A stretch of DNA of 64,000 bases from Crossiella sp. CA-258035 (GCF_030064675.1 NZ_CP116413.1:1830001-1894000), one strand, 5' to 3'. Numbered from the stretch's first letter, positions 41,831-52,664 are shown. Numbers and translations are program-made. Notes: a model not told the origin generated them from the letters alone.

Positions 41831-42004
41831 GGGAGAGGCGTGGCGCGCCAGCGACACGGCGGGCTCTTGACCCTGCGACGGGTGTGATTTTTCGCGTCGT
41901 GCGTTCGTGCCCCCGACACACCGAAGCTTGCTTCGGGGGTGTGGCGGGGGCACGAACGCACGACTCAGGAGCGAAAAATCCCGCGCGCGGAGCGCGCCAA
42001 TGTG
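41831..42004 (-). repeat. Nested-hairpin intergenic repeat, copy D (downstream of pepA)
   Basis: Same family, inverted relative to copy C and facing it across about 95 bp of unremarkable DNA (41738-41830). Its head overlaps or abuts the pepA stop codon (42005-42007). Stem arms are of the A/B type with one paired change (TGCCCCCG/CGGGGGCA against TGCCCTCG/CGAGGGCA). Together C and D fill the gap between two convergent genes. Confidence 0.9.
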
Positions 42005-43501
42005 TCAGCCGTTCTCAGCGATGTCGGCCAGCACAGCCGCCAGGGTCCGGACCGGAACGCCCGTGCCACCCTTCGGCGTGTAACCGTGCGGCCCGCTGGA
42101 GTTGTAGGCCGGGCCCGCGATGTCCAGGTGGGCCCACTGCACGCCCTCCGGCACGAACTCGCGCAGGAAGATGCCCGCGGTCAGCATGCCGCCCCAGCGG
42201 TGGCCGGAGACGTTGGCCAGGTCGGCCAGGCGGGAGTCCAGGTCGGCGCGGAGCTCCTCCGGCAGGGGCATGGCCCAGCCGCCCTCGCCGGTGGCGCGGG
42301 CGATGCCGGCCACCCGGTCGCGGAACTCGTCGCTGCCCATGATGCCCGCGGTGCGCCTGCCCAGGGCGACCACCTGGGCGCCGGTCAGGGTGGAGGTCTC
42401 GATCAGGTAGTCCGGGTTGTCCTCGCCGGCCCGCACGATGGCGTCGGCCAGGATGAGGCGGCCCTCGGCGTCGGTGTTGAGCACCTCGACGGTCTTGCCG
42501 CCGTACATGGTCAGCACGTCGCCGGGGCGGTAGGCGGTGCCGGAGGGCATGTTCTCCGCCATCGGCACGGTCGCGGTGACCTCCAGCGGGTACTTCAGCT
42601 TGGCCGCCAGCACCACGGTGGCCACCACCGCGGCCGCGCCGCCCATGTCCATGGTCATCTCGTCCATGCCGGGCGCGGGCTTGATCGAGATGCCGCCGGT
42701 GTCGAAGGTGATGCCCTTGCCGACCAGGGCGACCTTCTTCTTCGCCTTCGGGCCCTGGTAGCTCAGCCGCACCAGCCGCGGCGGGCGGGAGGAACCGCCG
42801 CCGACGCCGAGCACGCCGCCGAAGCCGCCCTTGCGCAGCGCCTTCTCGTCCAGCACCTCGACGGTGAGGCCGACGGCCTCGGCGAGCTGGACCGCGCGCT
42901 CGGCGAAGGAGGCCGGGTACAGGTCGTTGGGCGGGGTGTTGACGAAGTCGCGGGCGGTGGTGACCGCCTCGGCGATCGCGGTGTTGGCCTTGAGCACGGC
43001 CTTGGCGTGCTTGTCCTTGGCGTCGGCGACCAGGAAGTCGGCCTTGGCCAGCGGCGCCTTGCCCGCGTCGGACTTGTAGCCGGTGAAGGCGTACGCGCCG
43101 AGCACGACACCCTCCACCGCGGCGCCCAGGTCCACAGTGGACAGCGTCACGGTCGCCTTGGCCACCCCGGCCAGCGCGCGGGCGGCCACCCCGGCGGCCC
43201 TGCGGACCTGCTCGCTGCTCGGGCCGTCCTGCCCGGCGGCGATCGCGCCGAGGCCGACCGCGACCACCAGCGGGGCGGTCAGCGCGCCGCGGGCGGGCAG
43301 CTTGACGAGTTCATCGGCCTTGCCGGTGGCGCCGAGAGCGCTCAACAGGGTGCTCAGCTCGCCGTCGAACGCGGCGTCGACCTGCTCGGCGCCCGGCGCG
43401 AGGAGCACGCCGTCGGATCCCTGGACGGTGCCGATGACCACCGCGTCGGTCGCGACGGACTTGGGATCGCTGTCGATCAGCGCAAGCTTGGGCGCGGTCA
43501 C
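42005..43501 (-). CDS. pepA: Leucyl aminopeptidase (M17)
   Basis: 498 residues. Cytosolic dizinc exopeptidase. The signature [14 protein letters not shown] is near 344, with the metal-site [32 protein letters not shown] and active-site Lys region before it. The N-terminal DNA/regulatory-type domain is normal. Start [12 protein letters not shown]. It matches Rv2213 by position. Divergent from the permease gene (197 bp). Confidence 0.97.
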   Translation of the reverse strand: MTAPKLALIDSDPKSVATDAVVIGTVQGSDGVLLAPGAEQVDAAFDGELSTLLSALGATGKADELVKLPARGALTAPLVVAVGLGAIAAGQDGPSSEQVRRAAGVAARALAGVAKATVTLSTVDLGAAVEGVVLGAYAFTGYKSDAGKAPLAKADFLVADAKDKHAKAVLKANTAIAEAVTTARDFVNTPPNDLYPASFAERAVQLAEAVGLTVEVLDEKALRKGGFGGVLGVGGGSSRPPRLVRLSYQGPKAKKKVALVGKGITFDTGGISIKPAPGMDEMTMDMGGAAAVVATVVLAAKLKYPLEVTATVPMAENMPSGTAYRPGDVLTMYGGKTVEVLNTDAEGRLILADAIVRAGEDNPDYLIETSTLTGAQVVALGRRTAGIMGSDEFRDRVAGIARATGEGGWAMPLPEELRADLDSRLADLANVSGHRWGGMLTAGIFLREFVPEGVQWAHLDIAGPAYNSSGPHGYTPKGGTGVPVRTLAAVLADIAENG

Positions 43502-43698
43502 GTGTGCTCCTTAATCCCGTCCCGCCCGAGCTGCGCGTGTCGAGGTCGGCGACGGCGTGTGTTCGTCGTTGTCGCGGCAAGCGGTTTCTTGGCCGCCGGC
43601 CCGGTGTAGTTCCCTGGGTCAGTGTTGCCGAAGGCTAATCCGAGTGGGCTATCCGCCCCCAAGGCGGCTATCGCTCTTTAATACAGTCCGAATACTGT

Positions 43699-44955
43699 GT
43701 GTCGGTGGCATTGGACGTACAGCGAGCATCGCGGGCCGGATCCGGTCACGCGGTCGGCGTGCCCGACCTGGTGGTGCTCGGCCTCGGCGGCATGCTCGGC
43801 GCGGGCGCCTTCGTGGGGCTGGCCCCGGCTGCCGAGGCGGCCGGCCGCTGGCTGCTGGTCGGCGTGCTGCTCGCGGCGCTGGCGGCATTGTGCAGTGCGT
43901 TCTCCACTTCTGACCAGTCCGCCGCCTACGTGGGCTACGGCAGCGGTTATGCCTGCACCAAGGAGCACCTGGGCCGCTGGCCGGGCAGGCTGGCCGGCAC
44001 CGGGCTGCTGGTCGGCAAGCTCGCCTCGCTGGCCGCGGTGGCCGGGGCCTTCGGCGCGTACCTGATGCCGGCGCGGCCCTGGGTGGCCGCGGTGACGGTG
44101 ATCGTGCTGGCCGCGGCGCTCGGCTCGGCGAACCTGGCCACCCCGCGCTGGGTGAGCTGGGCGGTCACCGGGTTCGTGGTCGCGGTGCTGGTCGTGGTGA
44201 TCATCGTCTGCTTCACCGTGCCACCACCCGAACAGGTGGTTCCGGTGAGCGGTCAGCCGGGCGCGGACAACCCGCGGATGCTGCTCACCGCGGGCTCGGT
44301 GGTGTTCTTCGGCCTGATCGGCTTCGAGCGGATCACCTCGCCCGCGGACGGCCGCGCCTACCCGCAGCGCAAGGTGCGCCTGGCCATCCCGTTCGTGATC
44401 GGCCTCGGCGCGCTGCTCTACCTGCTGCTCGGCTGGGCCACGCTGCGCCAGCTCGGCTCGGCCCGGCTGGCGCTCTCGCCGGCCCCGCTGCGGGACGCGG
44501 TGGTGGCCGCCGACGGCGCGGTGCTGCTGCCACTGATCAGCGCGGCCGCCGCGGTGGCGCTGGGCGCGATGGCGCTGATCGTCAGCGTGGACCTGCGCCG
44601 CGCGCTGCTCTCGCTGTCCAGGAACCGTGAGCTCCCGCTGGGCCTGAGCAAGTCGCCGTGGCGGGCGCAGCTGCTGGCCGCCGCGGGCGCGGGCGGGCTG
44701 GTGCTGCTGCTCAGCCCGGAGATCGCCCTCCAGTTCGCGGCCTGCTGCCTGCTCACCTACTACGCCTTCACCAACGCCGCGGCCCGGCTGCTGCTGGTGG
44801 AGGACCGCACCTGGCCGATGCGCACCGCCTGCCTGGGCCTTGGCCTGTCCGTGGTGCTGCTGATGAGCCTGCCTCCGGTGCTGTTGCTGGCGACGCTGGT
44901 CACGGTCGTGGCTGGATCCTGCGTCGCCGCCATGATCACCCGGCAATGGCGGTAA
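43699..44955 (+). CDS. APC-superfamily amino acid permease
   Basis: 418 residues, GTG start. About 10-12 membrane helices; the first contains [21 protein letters not shown], the APC substrate-binding glycine motif, followed by [25 protein letters not shown]. The family exchanges or imports amino acids or amines. Ends 10 bp before gcvT, so likely co-transcribed and possibly linked to glycine metabolism. An imperfect inverted repeat (ACAGT-CCGAAT-ACTGT, 43683-43698) abuts the start. Confidence 0.9.
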   Translation: MSVALDVQRASRAGSGHAVGVPDLVVLGLGGMLGAGAFVGLAPAAEAAGRWLLVGVLLAALAALCSAFSTSDQSAAYVGYGSGYACTKEHLGRWPGRLAGTGLLVGKLASLAAVAGAFGAYLMPARPWVAAVTVIVLAAALGSANLATPRWVSWAVTGFVVAVLVVVIIVCFTVPPPEQVVPVSGQPGADNPRMLLTAGSVVFFGLIGFERITSPADGRAYPQRKVRLAIPFVIGLGALLYLLLGWATLRQLGSARLALSPAPLRDAVVAADGAVLLPLISAAAAVALGAMALIVSVDLRRALLSLSRNRELPLGLSKSPWRAQLLAAAGAGGLVLLLSPEIALQFAACCLLTYYAFTNAAARLLLVEDRTWPMRTACLGLGLSVVLLMSLPPVLLLATLVTVVAGSCVAAMITRQWR

Positions 44956-44965
44956 CTTCCCCCTT

Positions 44966-46072
44966 GTGACTGACACCCCGTTGCGCACCAGCCCCCTGCA
45001 CGAGTCACACCGTGCCCTCGGCGCCACCTTCGCGCCGTTCGGCGGCTGGGAGATGCCGATCCAGTACACCGACGGCGGCGTGGTCGCCGAGCACACCGCG
45101 GTGCGCGAGGCGGTCGGCGTCTTCGACGTCTCGCACCTGGGCAAGGCCCTGGTCGCCGGTCCCGGCGCGGCCGAGTTCGTCAACGCCAGCCTGTCCAACG
45201 ACCTGGGCCGGATCGCACCCGGCAAGGCCCAGTACACGCTGTGCTGCACCGACTCCGGCGGCGTGGTGGACGACCTGATCGCCTACCTGGTCTCGCCGGA
45301 GGAGGTGTTCCTGGTCCCGAACGCGGCCAACACCGCCAAGGTGGTCGAGCTGCTGGTGGCCGCCGCCCCCGAGGGCGTCACGGTGACCGGCCAGCACGAC
45401 GGCTTCGCGGTGCTCGCGGTGCAGGGCCCGAAGTCCGCCGAGGTGCTCGCCGAGCTCGGCCTGCCCAGCGACATGGACTACATGGCCTTCGCCGACGCGG
45501 ACTGGAATGGCCGCACGGTGCGGATCTGCCGCACCGGCTACACCGGCGAGCACGGCTACGAGCTGATCCCGGCCTGGGACGACGCCCCCGCGCTGTGGGC
45601 GAAGCTGCTGGAGGTCGCGGCTGAGCACGGCGGCCGGGCCTGTGGCCTCGGCGCCAGGGACACCCTGCGCACCGAGATGGGCTACCCGCTGCACGGCCAG
45701 GACCTGTCCCTGGAGATCAGCCCGGTGCAGGCCGGTTCCGGCTGGGCGGTGGGCTGGAAGAAGCCCGCGTTCTGGGGCCGCGAGGCGCTGACCGCCGAGC
45801 GCGCCAACGGCCCGGCCCGCAAGCTGTTCGGCCTGCGCGCGCTGGACCGGGGCGTGCCCAGGGCCGGGATGACCGTGCTCAGCGGCGGCGCGAAGGTCGG
45901 CGAGACCACCTCCGGCACGTTCTCCCCGACCCTGAAGACCGGCATCGCGCTGGCCCTGCTGGACACCTCGGCCGGACTGGAGCCCGGCGCCGAGGTCACC
46001 CTGGACGTCCGGGGCCGCTCGCTGCGCTGCGAGGTCGTGAAGCCCCCGTTCGTGGACTCGCACGTCCGGTGA
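44966..46072 (+). CDS. gcvT: Aminomethyltransferase, glycine cleavage T protein
   Basis: 368 residues, GTG start. Transfers the methylene group from lipoyl-bound aminomethyl to tetrahydrofolate. Family motifs: [77 protein letters not shown] and [21 protein letters not shown]. The usual folate-binding set is intact. Its stop overlaps the next gene's GTG. GcvH and GcvP are not in the window. Confidence 0.96.
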   Translation: MTDTPLRTSPLHESHRALGATFAPFGGWEMPIQYTDGGVVAEHTAVREAVGVFDVSHLGKALVAGPGAAEFVNASLSNDLGRIAPGKAQYTLCCTDSGGVVDDLIAYLVSPEEVFLVPNAANTAKVVELLVAAAPEGVTVTGQHDGFAVLAVQGPKSAEVLAELGLPSDMDYMAFADADWNGRTVRICRTGYTGEHGYELIPAWDDAPALWAKLLEVAAEHGGRACGLGARDTLRTEMGYPLHGQDLSLEISPVQAGSGWAVGWKKPAFWGREALTAERANGPARKLFGLRALDRGVPRAGMTVLSGGAKVGETTSGTFSPTLKTGIALALLDTSAGLEPGAEVTLDVRGRSLRCEVVKPPFVDSHVR

Positions 46073-46740
46073 CCCGCACCCAGCCGCCACCCGAGTCGGT
46101 GACCATGACCTGGCAGCCCGGCGACGAGGTCCTCTACCGCTTCCGCCGCCTGGACGGCAGCCTCGGCTCGGTCACCCCGGCCAGGGTGCTCCGCGATGAC
46201 GGCGCCCAGCTGGTCTGCTGGATCCCGGACGGCACCAGGGTCCGCGCCACCCGGCTGGCCGACGGCCGCCACCAGCGCGAGGCCCCGCTGTCCGAGCGCT
46301 TCCGGATCCCGCGGATCCCGGTGCTCTCCAGCTGGCACGGCCACTCCAACCTGCGTCTGGTGGACGAGCACGCCTGGTCCAGCGTGTGGTGGTTCTTCAA
46401 CGCCGACGGCAGCTTCCGGCACTGGTACGTCAACCTGGAGCTGCCGATGGGCCGGGGCGCGGACTACGTGGACCGGGTGGACGGGGTGCTCGACGTGGTG
46501 GTCGAGCCGGACCTGACCTGGTGCTGGAAGGACGAGGACGAGGCGGAGGAGGCGGTCGCCGCCGGACTGTTCAGTGTGGCCCAGATGGGCCGGCTGCGGG
46601 CCGAGGGCGAGCGGATGATCGCGCTGGCCGAACAGGGCGCGTTCCCCTTCGACGGCAGCTGGTGCGACTTCACCCCCGGTGCGGGGTGGCCGGCGCCGGT
46701 GCTGCCCGCGGACCTCGCCGAGGGCCTGCCCGCGGTGTGA
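46069..46740 (+). CDS. DUF402 domain protein
   Basis: 223 residues, GTG overlapping the gcvT stop by four bases. Reads [27 protein letters not shown], then [62 protein letters not shown], the DUF402/FomD-like fold with acidic metal-binding residues (D-x-D-x-W-x-W-K-D). Members are nucleoside diphosphate/triphosphate hydrolases or FomD-type; here the substrate is unknown. Confidence 0.9.
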   Translation: MTRTQPPPESVTMTWQPGDEVLYRFRRLDGSLGSVTPARVLRDDGAQLVCWIPDGTRVRATRLADGRHQREAPLSERFRIPRIPVLSSWHGHSNLRLVDEHAWSSVWWFFNADGSFRHWYVNLELPMGRGADYVDRVDGVLDVVVEPDLTWCWKDEDEAEEAVAAGLFSVAQMGRLRAEGERMIALAEQGAFPFDGSWCDFTPGAGWPAPVLPADLAEGLPAV

Positions 46741-46745
46741 GACGT

Positions 46746-46778
46746 CAGTCCACCCGGCCGGAATGGCCGGGTGGACTG
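46746..46778. terminator. Terminator hairpin after the gcvT operon
   Basis: A perfect 14-bp stem CAGTCCACCCGGCC / GGCCGGGTGGACTG with loop GGAAT begins five bases after the DUF402 stop. No U-tract, which is common in high-G+C actinobacteria. Confidence 0.85.
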
Positions 46779-46845
46779 AACAGTAGGTCGTCCGACCATT
46801 GGGATGACGATGGTCGGGGGCAACACGAAGTACTACGCTGCTGCC

Positions 46846-47943
46846 ATGACGTCAACGGTGTCGTTCACCCGTAGCCTGAACCCCCAGCCCGCGTCTGGGG
46901 AGCGGCGGGCCGAGATCCTGGCCAAGCCCGGTTTCGGTCAGTACTTCACCGACCACATGGTCACCATCCGCTGGAACCCCGAGCAGGGCTGGCACGACGC
47001 GGCGGTGGTGCCCTACGGCAGCATCCCGCTCGACCCGGCGGCCATGGTGCTGCACTACGGGCAGGCGATCTTCGAGGGCCTCAAGGCCTACCGCCAGCCG
47101 GACGGCTCGATCGCCTCGTTCCGGCCGGAGGCCAACGCGGCCCGGCTGCGCGCCTCGGCGCAGCGGCTGGCCATGCCGGAGCTGCCGGACGAGCTGTTCC
47201 TCGGCTCGGTGCGCGAACTGCTCGACGTCGACAAGGCATGGGTGCCCACCGCGCAGGACGAGTCGCTGTACCTGCGGCCGTTCCTGTTCGCCACCGAGGC
47301 GGGCCTGGGTGTGCGCCCGGCCAAGGAGTACCTGTACGTGCTGATCGCCTCCCCGGCCGGCGCCTACTTCGCCGGTGGGGTCCGGCCGGTGAGCGTGTGG
47401 CTGTGCACCGAGTACGTGCGCGCCTCGCCCGGCGGCACCGGCGCGGCCAAGTTCGCCGGCAACTACGCCGCGTCCCTGCTCGCCCAGGCCCAGGCCGCGG
47501 AGCAGGGCTGCGACCAGGTGGTGTGGCTGGACGCGGTGGAGCGCCGGTGGGTGGAGGAGATGGGCGGGATGAACCTGTTCTTCGTCCTCGGCGAGGGCGA
47601 GAACGCCCGCGTGGTCACCCCGGAGCTCAGCGGCGCGCTGCTGCCCGGCATCACCCGCGACTCGCTGCTGACCCTGGCCGCCGACCTGGGTTACGCGGTG
47701 GAGGAGCGGCGGTTCTCCACCGAGGAGTGGGAGAAGAAGGTCGACTCCGGCGAGCTGACCGAGGTCTTCGCCTGCGGCACCGCCGCGGTGATCACGCCGG
47801 TCGGCCGGGTCAAGCACGCCGGTGGCGAGTTCCTGGTCAACGGGGGCGAGCCGGGCGAGCTGACCATGAAGCTGCGGGCCGCGCTGACCGGCATCCAGAC
47901 CGGCGGGACCGACGCGCACGGCTGGATGACCAAGCTCGGCTAA
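46846..47943 (+). CDS. ilvE: Branched-chain amino acid aminotransferase
   Basis: 365 residues from ATG 46846 ([13 protein letters not shown]). A class IV PLP enzyme that makes Leu, Ile and Val from their keto acids. Signature: [16 protein letters not shown], the PLP Lys in [16 protein letters not shown] near 201, [11 protein letters not shown] and [12 protein letters not shown]. Rv2210c in order. Its last four bases overlap the convergent LysR gene. Confidence 0.97.
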   Translation: MTSTVSFTRSLNPQPASGERRAEILAKPGFGQYFTDHMVTIRWNPEQGWHDAAVVPYGSIPLDPAAMVLHYGQAIFEGLKAYRQPDGSIASFRPEANAARLRASAQRLAMPELPDELFLGSVRELLDVDKAWVPTAQDESLYLRPFLFATEAGLGVRPAKEYLYVLIASPAGAYFAGGVRPVSVWLCTEYVRASPGGTGAAKFAGNYAASLLAQAQAAEQGCDQVVWLDAVERRWVEEMGGMNLFFVLGEGENARVVTPELSGALLPGITRDSLLTLAADLGYAVEERRFSTEEWEKKVDSGELTEVFACGTAAVITPVGRVKHAGGEFLVNGGEPGELTMKLRAALTGIQTGGTDAHGWMTKLG

Positions 47944-48788
47944 CCGCGGACGATCTCCCTGGTGAGCGCGAGGAACTCGGCGAGCCGCGGGTGCCGGTGC
48001 TCGGCGGGCCAGGCCAGGTGCACCGTCACCGGCGGCACCCCGGACAGCGGCACGTAGGCCACGCCCGCGTGCATGTGGTGGTGCCGGGTGCCGTCCGCGG
48101 TGACGCCGACGGCCCGGCCCGCCGCGATCACGGTGAGCCACTCGTCCACGTTGTGCACCCGCACGGTCTCCCCCGGTGGCGCGTCCGGCGGCCACAGCTC
48201 GGGGGTGGTGGTGCCGGAGAGCTCGTTGCGCGCCAGCGGCAGTCCGCTCAGCTCGCGCAGGGTCAGCTCGGACCGGGTGGCCAGCGGGTGGTCGGCGGCC
48301 ACCGCGGCGAAGCGGGCCTCGGTGTAGAGCGCGGCGCTGTCCAGCCGCGGGTCGTCGAGCTGGTGCCGGAGCAGGGCCACGTCCACCTCGCCCCGGCTCA
48401 GGCCGGCGGTCCGCTCGTCGAACCGGCGGATCTCCAGCGGCACCTCGGGCCGCCGCTCCCGCCAGGCGCGCAGGATCGCGGTGGTGTGCGGACCGGCCGC
48501 GGCCCAGGCGTAACCCAGGCGCAGTGGTGGTTCCGGGCCGGGGTCGAGGGCGGCGGCCACCGCGGCGAGCACTGCGCGGGCCTTGCCCGCGAACGCTTCC
48601 CCGTCGGCGGTCAGTCGCAGGTGCCGGGTGGAGCGGTCCACCAGTCGCCGGCCGAGCCGCTGCTCCAGCTGGCCGAGGGTGCGCGAGACCGCGGGCTGGG
48701 TGAGGTGCAGCCGCGCGGCGGCCGCGGTCACCGAGCCCTCCTCCGCGATGGCCAGGAAGCACCGGAAGTGACGCAGCTCGACGTCCAT
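47940..48788 (-). CDS. LysR family transcriptional regulator
   Basis: 282 residues. N-terminal [55 protein letters not shown], then a two-lobed effector domain beginning [18 protein letters not shown]. Divergent from the EamA transporter gene (69 bp between starts); LysR proteins commonly control a divergent exporter in this way. Effector unknown. Confidence 0.95.
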   Translation of the reverse strand: MDVELRHFRCFLAIAEEGSVTAAAARLHLTQPAVSRTLGQLEQRLGRRLVDRSTRHLRLTADGEAFAGKARAVLAAVAAALDPGPEPPLRLGYAWAAAGPHTTAILRAWRERRPEVPLEIRRFDERTAGLSRGEVDVALLRHQLDDPRLDSAALYTEARFAAVAADHPLATRSELTLRELSGLPLARNELSGTTTPELWPPDAPPGETVRVHNVDEWLTVIAAGRAVGVTADGTRHHHMHAGVAYVPLSGVPPVTVHLAWPAEHRHPRLAEFLALTREIVRG

Positions 48789-48857
48789 TACCGCCAAGCA
48801 TAACCGCTGCGTGATAAGCATTTCCGGGTTCGCCGCCGGCTACCTAGGCTCAGTGCC

Positions 48858-49748
48858 GTGACCGCGACCCTGGCCCCGGCCGACCAGCTCGGCGCCCGCC
48901 TGCACGGGGTGGCGCTGATCCTGGTCGGGATGAGCTCGGTGCAGTTCTCCGCCGCGCTGGCGGTGAGCCTGTACCCGGCGCTGGGCCCGCTCGGCGTGGT
49001 CACCCTCCGCCTGGCCGGCGCGGCCGTGCTGCTGCTGGCGCTGGCCCGCCCGGCGCTGCGCGGCCGCTCCCGCCGCGACTGGCGGACCATCACGCTGTTC
49101 GGCCTGGTGATGGCCGTGATGAACGTCTGCGTCTACCTGTCCATCCAGCGCCTGCCGCTGGGCGCGGCGATCACCTTCGAGTTCCTCGGCCCGCTGACCC
49201 TGGCGCTGGCCCTGTCCCGCCGCAAGCTCGACTTCCTCTGGGCCGCGCTGGCCGGCGCCGGCGTCCTGCTGCTGGGCAGCGGCCTGGACGGTGCGGACGC
49301 GGTAGGCGTGCTGTTCGCGCTGGCCGGCGCGGCCTGCTGGGCGGCCTACATCCTGCTCACCCGCCACCTGGGCCAGGCATTCAGCGGCATGGAGGGCCTG
49401 GCGCTGGGCGCGGCGGTGGGCGCGGTCGCGGTGCTGCCACTGGGGATCAGCGCGGCCGGGGCTGAGCTGGTGCGGCCGGGGAACCTGGCGCTGGGCCTGC
49501 TGGTGGGGCTGCTGGCCTCGGCGGTGCCGTACTCGATGGACCTGCTCGCGCTGCGCCGGCTGCCCGCCGGGGCGTTCGGGATCATGATGAGCCTGAACCC
49601 GGCACTGGCCGCACTGGCCGGGTTCCTGGTGCTGGGACAGGAGCTGGGCTGGTGGCAGCTGGCCGCGATCGGGCTGGTGGTGCTGGCCAGCGCGGGCGCG
49701 ACCGCCGCTAGCGGAACGCGGCGAGCGCGAGCACCAGCAGCACGGTGA
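48858..49748 (+). CDS. EamA/DMT-family transporter (RhtA-like)
   Basis: 296 residues, GTG start; ten membrane helices in two EamA repeats (GVALILVGMSSVQFSAALAVSLYPALGPLGVVTLRLAGA and GVLFALAGAACWAAYILLTRHLGQAFSGMEGLALG). Resembles threonine/homoserine exporter RhtA and purine exporters. Likely under the divergent LysR. The C-terminal 41 bp overlap the convergent cobS, an unusually long overlap. Confidence 0.92.
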   Translation: MTATLAPADQLGARLHGVALILVGMSSVQFSAALAVSLYPALGPLGVVTLRLAGAAVLLLALARPALRGRSRRDWRTITLFGLVMAVMNVCVYLSIQRLPLGAAITFEFLGPLTLALALSRRKLDFLWAALAGAGVLLLGSGLDGADAVGVLFALAGAACWAAYILLTRHLGQAFSGMEGLALGAAVGAVAVLPLGISAAGAELVRPGNLALGLLVGLLASAVPYSMDLLALRRLPAGAFGIMMSLNPALAALAGFLVLGQELGWWQLAAIGLVVLASAGATAASGTRRARAPAAR

Positions 49749-50454
49749 TCTCCGCCGCCGCGCCCAGCACGTCCCCGGTGACCCCGCCGAACCGCTTCCG
49801 CACGTGCCGCACCAGCAGCAGCACCACGCCCACCGCCAGCAGCACCCCGATCGGCCCGAGCCAGGGCCGGTCGTAGGTGGCGGCCGCGGCGGCCACGGTG
49901 AGGAACGCGGTCCAGGCGATCGGCACCGCGACCGGCTGGGAGCCCGCGACCAGCGCCCCCAGTCCCTCGGGCCGGGCGGCGGGCACGCCGTGGCGGCAGC
50001 ACCAGGCGAAGGCGGCGCGGCCGGCGGCCAGCGCGACCACCACCGCGCCCCAGCGCCCGGTCCCGGCGATCGCGGACAGGCTCACCGCCTGCGCGCCCAG
50101 CACCACGATCAGGGTGACCACGGCGAACGGGCCAGCGGAGCCGTCCCGCATGACCGCGAGGGCGCGCTCCGGCGGGCCGTAGCAGCCGAGGCCGTCGGCG
50201 GTGTCGGCCAGGCCGTCCAGGTGCATGCCGCGGGTGGCCAGCGCGAGCAGGCCGACCACCAGCAGACCCGCGAGCAGACCGGGAGCGCCCAGCCAGGTCA
50301 GGGCGAACAGGACCGCGGTGGCCGCCGCGCCGAGCAGCAGACCGGCGAGGGGGGCCACCGCGATCGCGGTGCGGGCCACGGCGGCGTCGACCGGGCCGGT
50401 GCGCACCGGCAGCACGGTGAGCCAGGACAGCGCCAGGCGGAGGCCGGCGGTCAT
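49708..50454 (-). CDS. cobS: Adenosylcobinamide-GDP ribazoletransferase (cobalamin synthase)
   Basis: 248 residues; integral membrane enzyme that joins adenosylcobinamide-GDP with alpha-ribazole (or its phosphate) to give cobalamin. The signature GMHLDGLADTADGLGCYGPPERALAVMRDGSAGPFAV with its Mg-binding Asp residues is near 75-110, among several membrane helices. Length normal. Last of the minus-strand order cobU, cobT, cobS. Confidence 0.96.
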   Translation of the reverse strand: MTAGLRLALSWLTVLPVRTGPVDAAVARTAIAVAPLAGLLLGAAATAVLFALTWLGAPGLLAGLLVVGLLALATRGMHLDGLADTADGLGCYGPPERALAVMRDGSAGPFAVVTLIVVLGAQAVSLSAIAGTGRWGAVVVALAAGRAAFAWCCRHGVPAARPEGLGALVAGSQPVAVPIAWTAFLTVAAAAATYDRPWLGPIGVLLAVGVVLLLVRHVRKRFGGVTGDVLGAAAEITVLLVLALAAFR

Positions 50455-50480
50455 TGGGCAGCGTCAGGGCCGGGCGGCCC

Positions 50481-50552
50481 GGGGCGGCCGGGCACGGTGG
50501 TGTGGCTGGGCGACTCGGGGCGGCCGGGCTCCGGGGTGTGGCTGGGCGTCAC
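50481..50552. repeat. 36-bp tandem duplication at the cobT stop
   Basis: Two adjacent 36-bp units beginning GGGGCGGCCGGGC and containing GTGTGGCTGGGCG, matching at about 30 positions. The second covers the cobT stop codon. It fills most of the 94-bp gap to cobS and may be a slippage product; no regulatory role seen. Confidence 0.65.
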
Positions 50553-51841
50553 AGGTCTTCCGGCGGGGCGACCGTGATGGCGGGGGCGGCCGGGGGCGCG
50601 GCGCGGTAGGACGTGTCGGCCGGGCTGTCGCGGGGTTCGTCAGCCGCCTGGGTGGCGGTGTGGCCGTGCCCGTAGCCGTAGCTGGCCGCGCTGGTGTCCG
50701 GCGTGCCGTCACTGGCCGCCTTGGCGACCGTGGCGGCCAGGCCCGCGGCGGTGGCGGCCACCGCTTCGACCGCGGGCGGCGTCAGCGGGGTGTCGCTCGG
50801 GCCGGAGATGCCCGCTTCCTCGAAGGTGGCCATCTCGGCCAGCACGCGGCCTGCCATGGTCAGCAGCGGCAGCGCGGCGACCGCGCCGGAGCCCTCGCCC
50901 AGGCGCAGCTTGAACTCCAGCAGCGGGGTGAGGTCCAGGTGTTCCAGCACGATCGAGTGGGCCGGTTCGACCGAGCGGTGGGCCGCCTGCCACCACTCGC
51001 GGGCGCCGGGGGCCAGTTCCTCGGCCACCATCGCGGCCGCGCCGACCACCACGCCGTCCAGCAGCACCGGGGTCTGCCGGATCGCCGCCTGGGCCAGGAA
51101 ACCGGCCATCGCGGCGATGTCCGCGCCCGCGCTGGTGCGCAGCAGGCCGATCGGGTCGGCGCTGACCGGGCGGGCGCGGCGCAGCGCGTCCCGGATGGCG
51201 GCGGTCTTGCGCATCCAGCCGTGGTCGTCGATGCCGGTGCCGCGGCCGACCACGGCCACCGGCTCGCTGCCGGTCAGCGCGGCGATCAGCACCGCGGCGG
51301 GGGTGGTGTTGCCGATGCCCATGTCGCCCGCGATGAGCAGGTCCGCGCCCCGGTCCACCTCCTCGTCCGCGATCGCCCGGCCCGCGGCCAGCGCGGCCAC
51401 CACCTCGGCGCTGCTGAGCGCATCCTCGCGGTCGATGACGCCGGAGGAACGGCGGATCTTGTGCCCGGACACCGACTCCGCGGTGTCGGCGTCCACCGAC
51501 AGGTCCTCGACCCGGACGGTCGCGCCCGCGGTCTCGGCGAGCACGTTCACCGCGGCCGTGCCGGCCAGGAAGCCGCCGACCATCTGCGCGGTGACCTCGC
51601 TCGGGTAGGCCGAGACGCCGTGCCGGGCGATGCCGTGGTCCCCGGCGAAGACGACCACCCTCGGCCGGGTCAGCGGCCGCGGCGGGCACTCGCCCTGGCA
51701 GGCCGCCAGCCACACGCCGAGCTGCTCCAGCCTGCCCAGCGAACCGGCGGGTTTGGTCAGCTGCGCCTGGCGCGCCTCGGCGTCACGGCGGGCCTGCGCG
51801 TCCGGTGGCGCCACCGGCGGGAACTGGACAACCTCGTCCAC
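50549..51841 (-). CDS. cobT: Nicotinate-nucleotide--dimethylbenzimidazole phosphoribosyltransferase with C-terminal extension
   Basis: 430 residues from a GTG preceded by GGAGGTTTCCCC. It makes alpha-ribazole phosphate, the lower-ligand precursor. Motifs: [64 protein letters not shown] and the catalytic Glu region [15 protein letters not shown]. Usual length is about 350; an extra tail of about 60 residues is Ala/Pro/Asp-rich with YGYGHGH and looks disordered. Confidence 0.95.
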   Translation of the reverse strand: MDEVVQFPPVAPPDAQARRDAEARQAQLTKPAGSLGRLEQLGVWLAACQGECPPRPLTRPRVVVFAGDHGIARHGVSAYPSEVTAQMVGGFLAGTAAVNVLAETAGATVRVEDLSVDADTAESVSGHKIRRSSGVIDREDALSSAEVVAALAAGRAIADEEVDRGADLLIAGDMGIGNTTPAAVLIAALTGSEPVAVVGRGTGIDDHGWMRKTAAIRDALRRARPVSADPIGLLRTSAGADIAAMAGFLAQAAIRQTPVLLDGVVVGAAAMVAEELAPGAREWWQAAHRSVEPAHSIVLEHLDLTPLLEFKLRLGEGSGAVAALPLLTMAGRVLAEMATFEEAGISGPSDTPLTPPAVEAVAATAAGLAATVAKAASDGTPDTSAASYGYGHGHTATQAADEPRDSPADTSYRAAPPAAPAITVAPPEDL

Positions 51842-51855
51842 TGGGGAAACCTCCG

Positions 51856-52395
51856 TCAGCGCAGCTTCAGCGGGACACCGGCGACGAGCAGCACAACCTC
51901 GTCGCACACCTCGGCGAGCCGGGCGTTCAGCCTGCCCAGCTCGTCACGGAAGAGCCTGCCAGAACGGGTCGCGGGCACGACGCCGAGGCCGACCTCCGCG
52001 GACACCAGCACCACCGGCGCGGCGCAGTCCGCCACCGCCGCGCGCAGCGCCTCGCCCCGCGCCCGCACCGGTGCCAGCGTCTCCGGACCGCCCTCCCAGG
52101 CTCCGGCGTCGTCCAGCAGGCCGGTCAGCCAGGTGGCCAGGTCGTCCACCAGGATCGGCGGATCTCCTTGTGTGGCTTGGGAAAGCAGCTCTGGCAGCTG
52201 CTCGCCGCACTCCACCGTGCGCCAGCTCGCCGGGCGGCGGCGCACGTGCTCGGCGATGCGGGCCTCCCAGTCCGCGTCGGCCGGATCGCGGCGGGCGGTG
52301 GCGACGTAGGTGGCGGCATCGGCGGGCAGCAGTCCTTCGGCGTGCGCGGACTTGCCGGAGCGCGCGCCGCCCAGCACCAGCGTGCGTCGCGTCAC
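51856..52395 (-). CDS. cobU: Bifunctional adenosylcobinamide kinase / guanylyltransferase
   Basis: 179 residues. Phosphorylates adenosylcobinamide and then forms the GDP derivative used by CobS. P-loop GGARSGKS at 9-16, the guanylylation-site His region [25 protein letters not shown] and [27 protein letters not shown], all as in the family. ATG start [10 protein letters not shown]. It lies 14 bp before cobT. Confidence 0.96.
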   Translation of the reverse strand: MTRRTLVLGGARSGKSAHAEGLLPADAATYVATARRDPADADWEARIAEHVRRRPASWRTVECGEQLPELLSQATQGDPPILVDDLATWLTGLLDDAGAWEGGPETLAPVRARGEALRAAVADCAAPVVLVSAEVGLGVVPATRSGRLFRDELGRLNARLAEVCDEVVLLVAGVPLKLR

Positions 52396-52443
52396 TGCTC
52401 GCTCCTCCTGCTCCGGCCTCGGCGATCACGTTACCGTTGCCGC

Positions 52444-52644
52444 ATGGCGTACCGGTGGCGTTACGAGGACTCGGCTGGCAGCGCGGTGGACGGTCCGGCG
52501 CTGGAGTTCGCCGACCAGGACGAGGCCGAGGCCTGGTTCAGCGCGGAGTGGGCCGAGCTGGCCGAGGCCGGGATCGAGCAGGTCCGGCTCTTCGACGGCG
52601 AGGACGAGGTCTACGGGCCGATGAGCCTGCGCCCAGCCGACTAG
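52444..52644 (+). CDS. Small conserved-type hypothetical protein (66 residues)
   Basis: ATG start; reads MAYRWRYEDSAGSAVDGPALEFADQDEAEAWFSAEWAELAEAGIEQVRLFDGEDEVYGPMSL. Acidic, one alpha/beta unit. I recall similar short proteins throughout actinobacteria (WRYED..F.sQ.eAE.W..), with no known role. Divergent from cobU (48 bp between starts) and convergent with the aldo/keto reductase. Confidence 0.8.
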   Translation: MAYRWRYEDSAGSAVDGPALEFADQDEAEAWFSAEWAELAEAGIEQVRLFDGEDEVYGPMSLRPAD

Positions 52645-52664
52645 CCGGGCGCAGACCCACGCGG

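Noticed and set aside
43502-43698. Glycine riboswitch upstream of the permease-gcvT operon
   Set aside because: TTGCCGAAGGC near 43623 recalls part of the motif, but the paired stems and the second aptamer could not be found.
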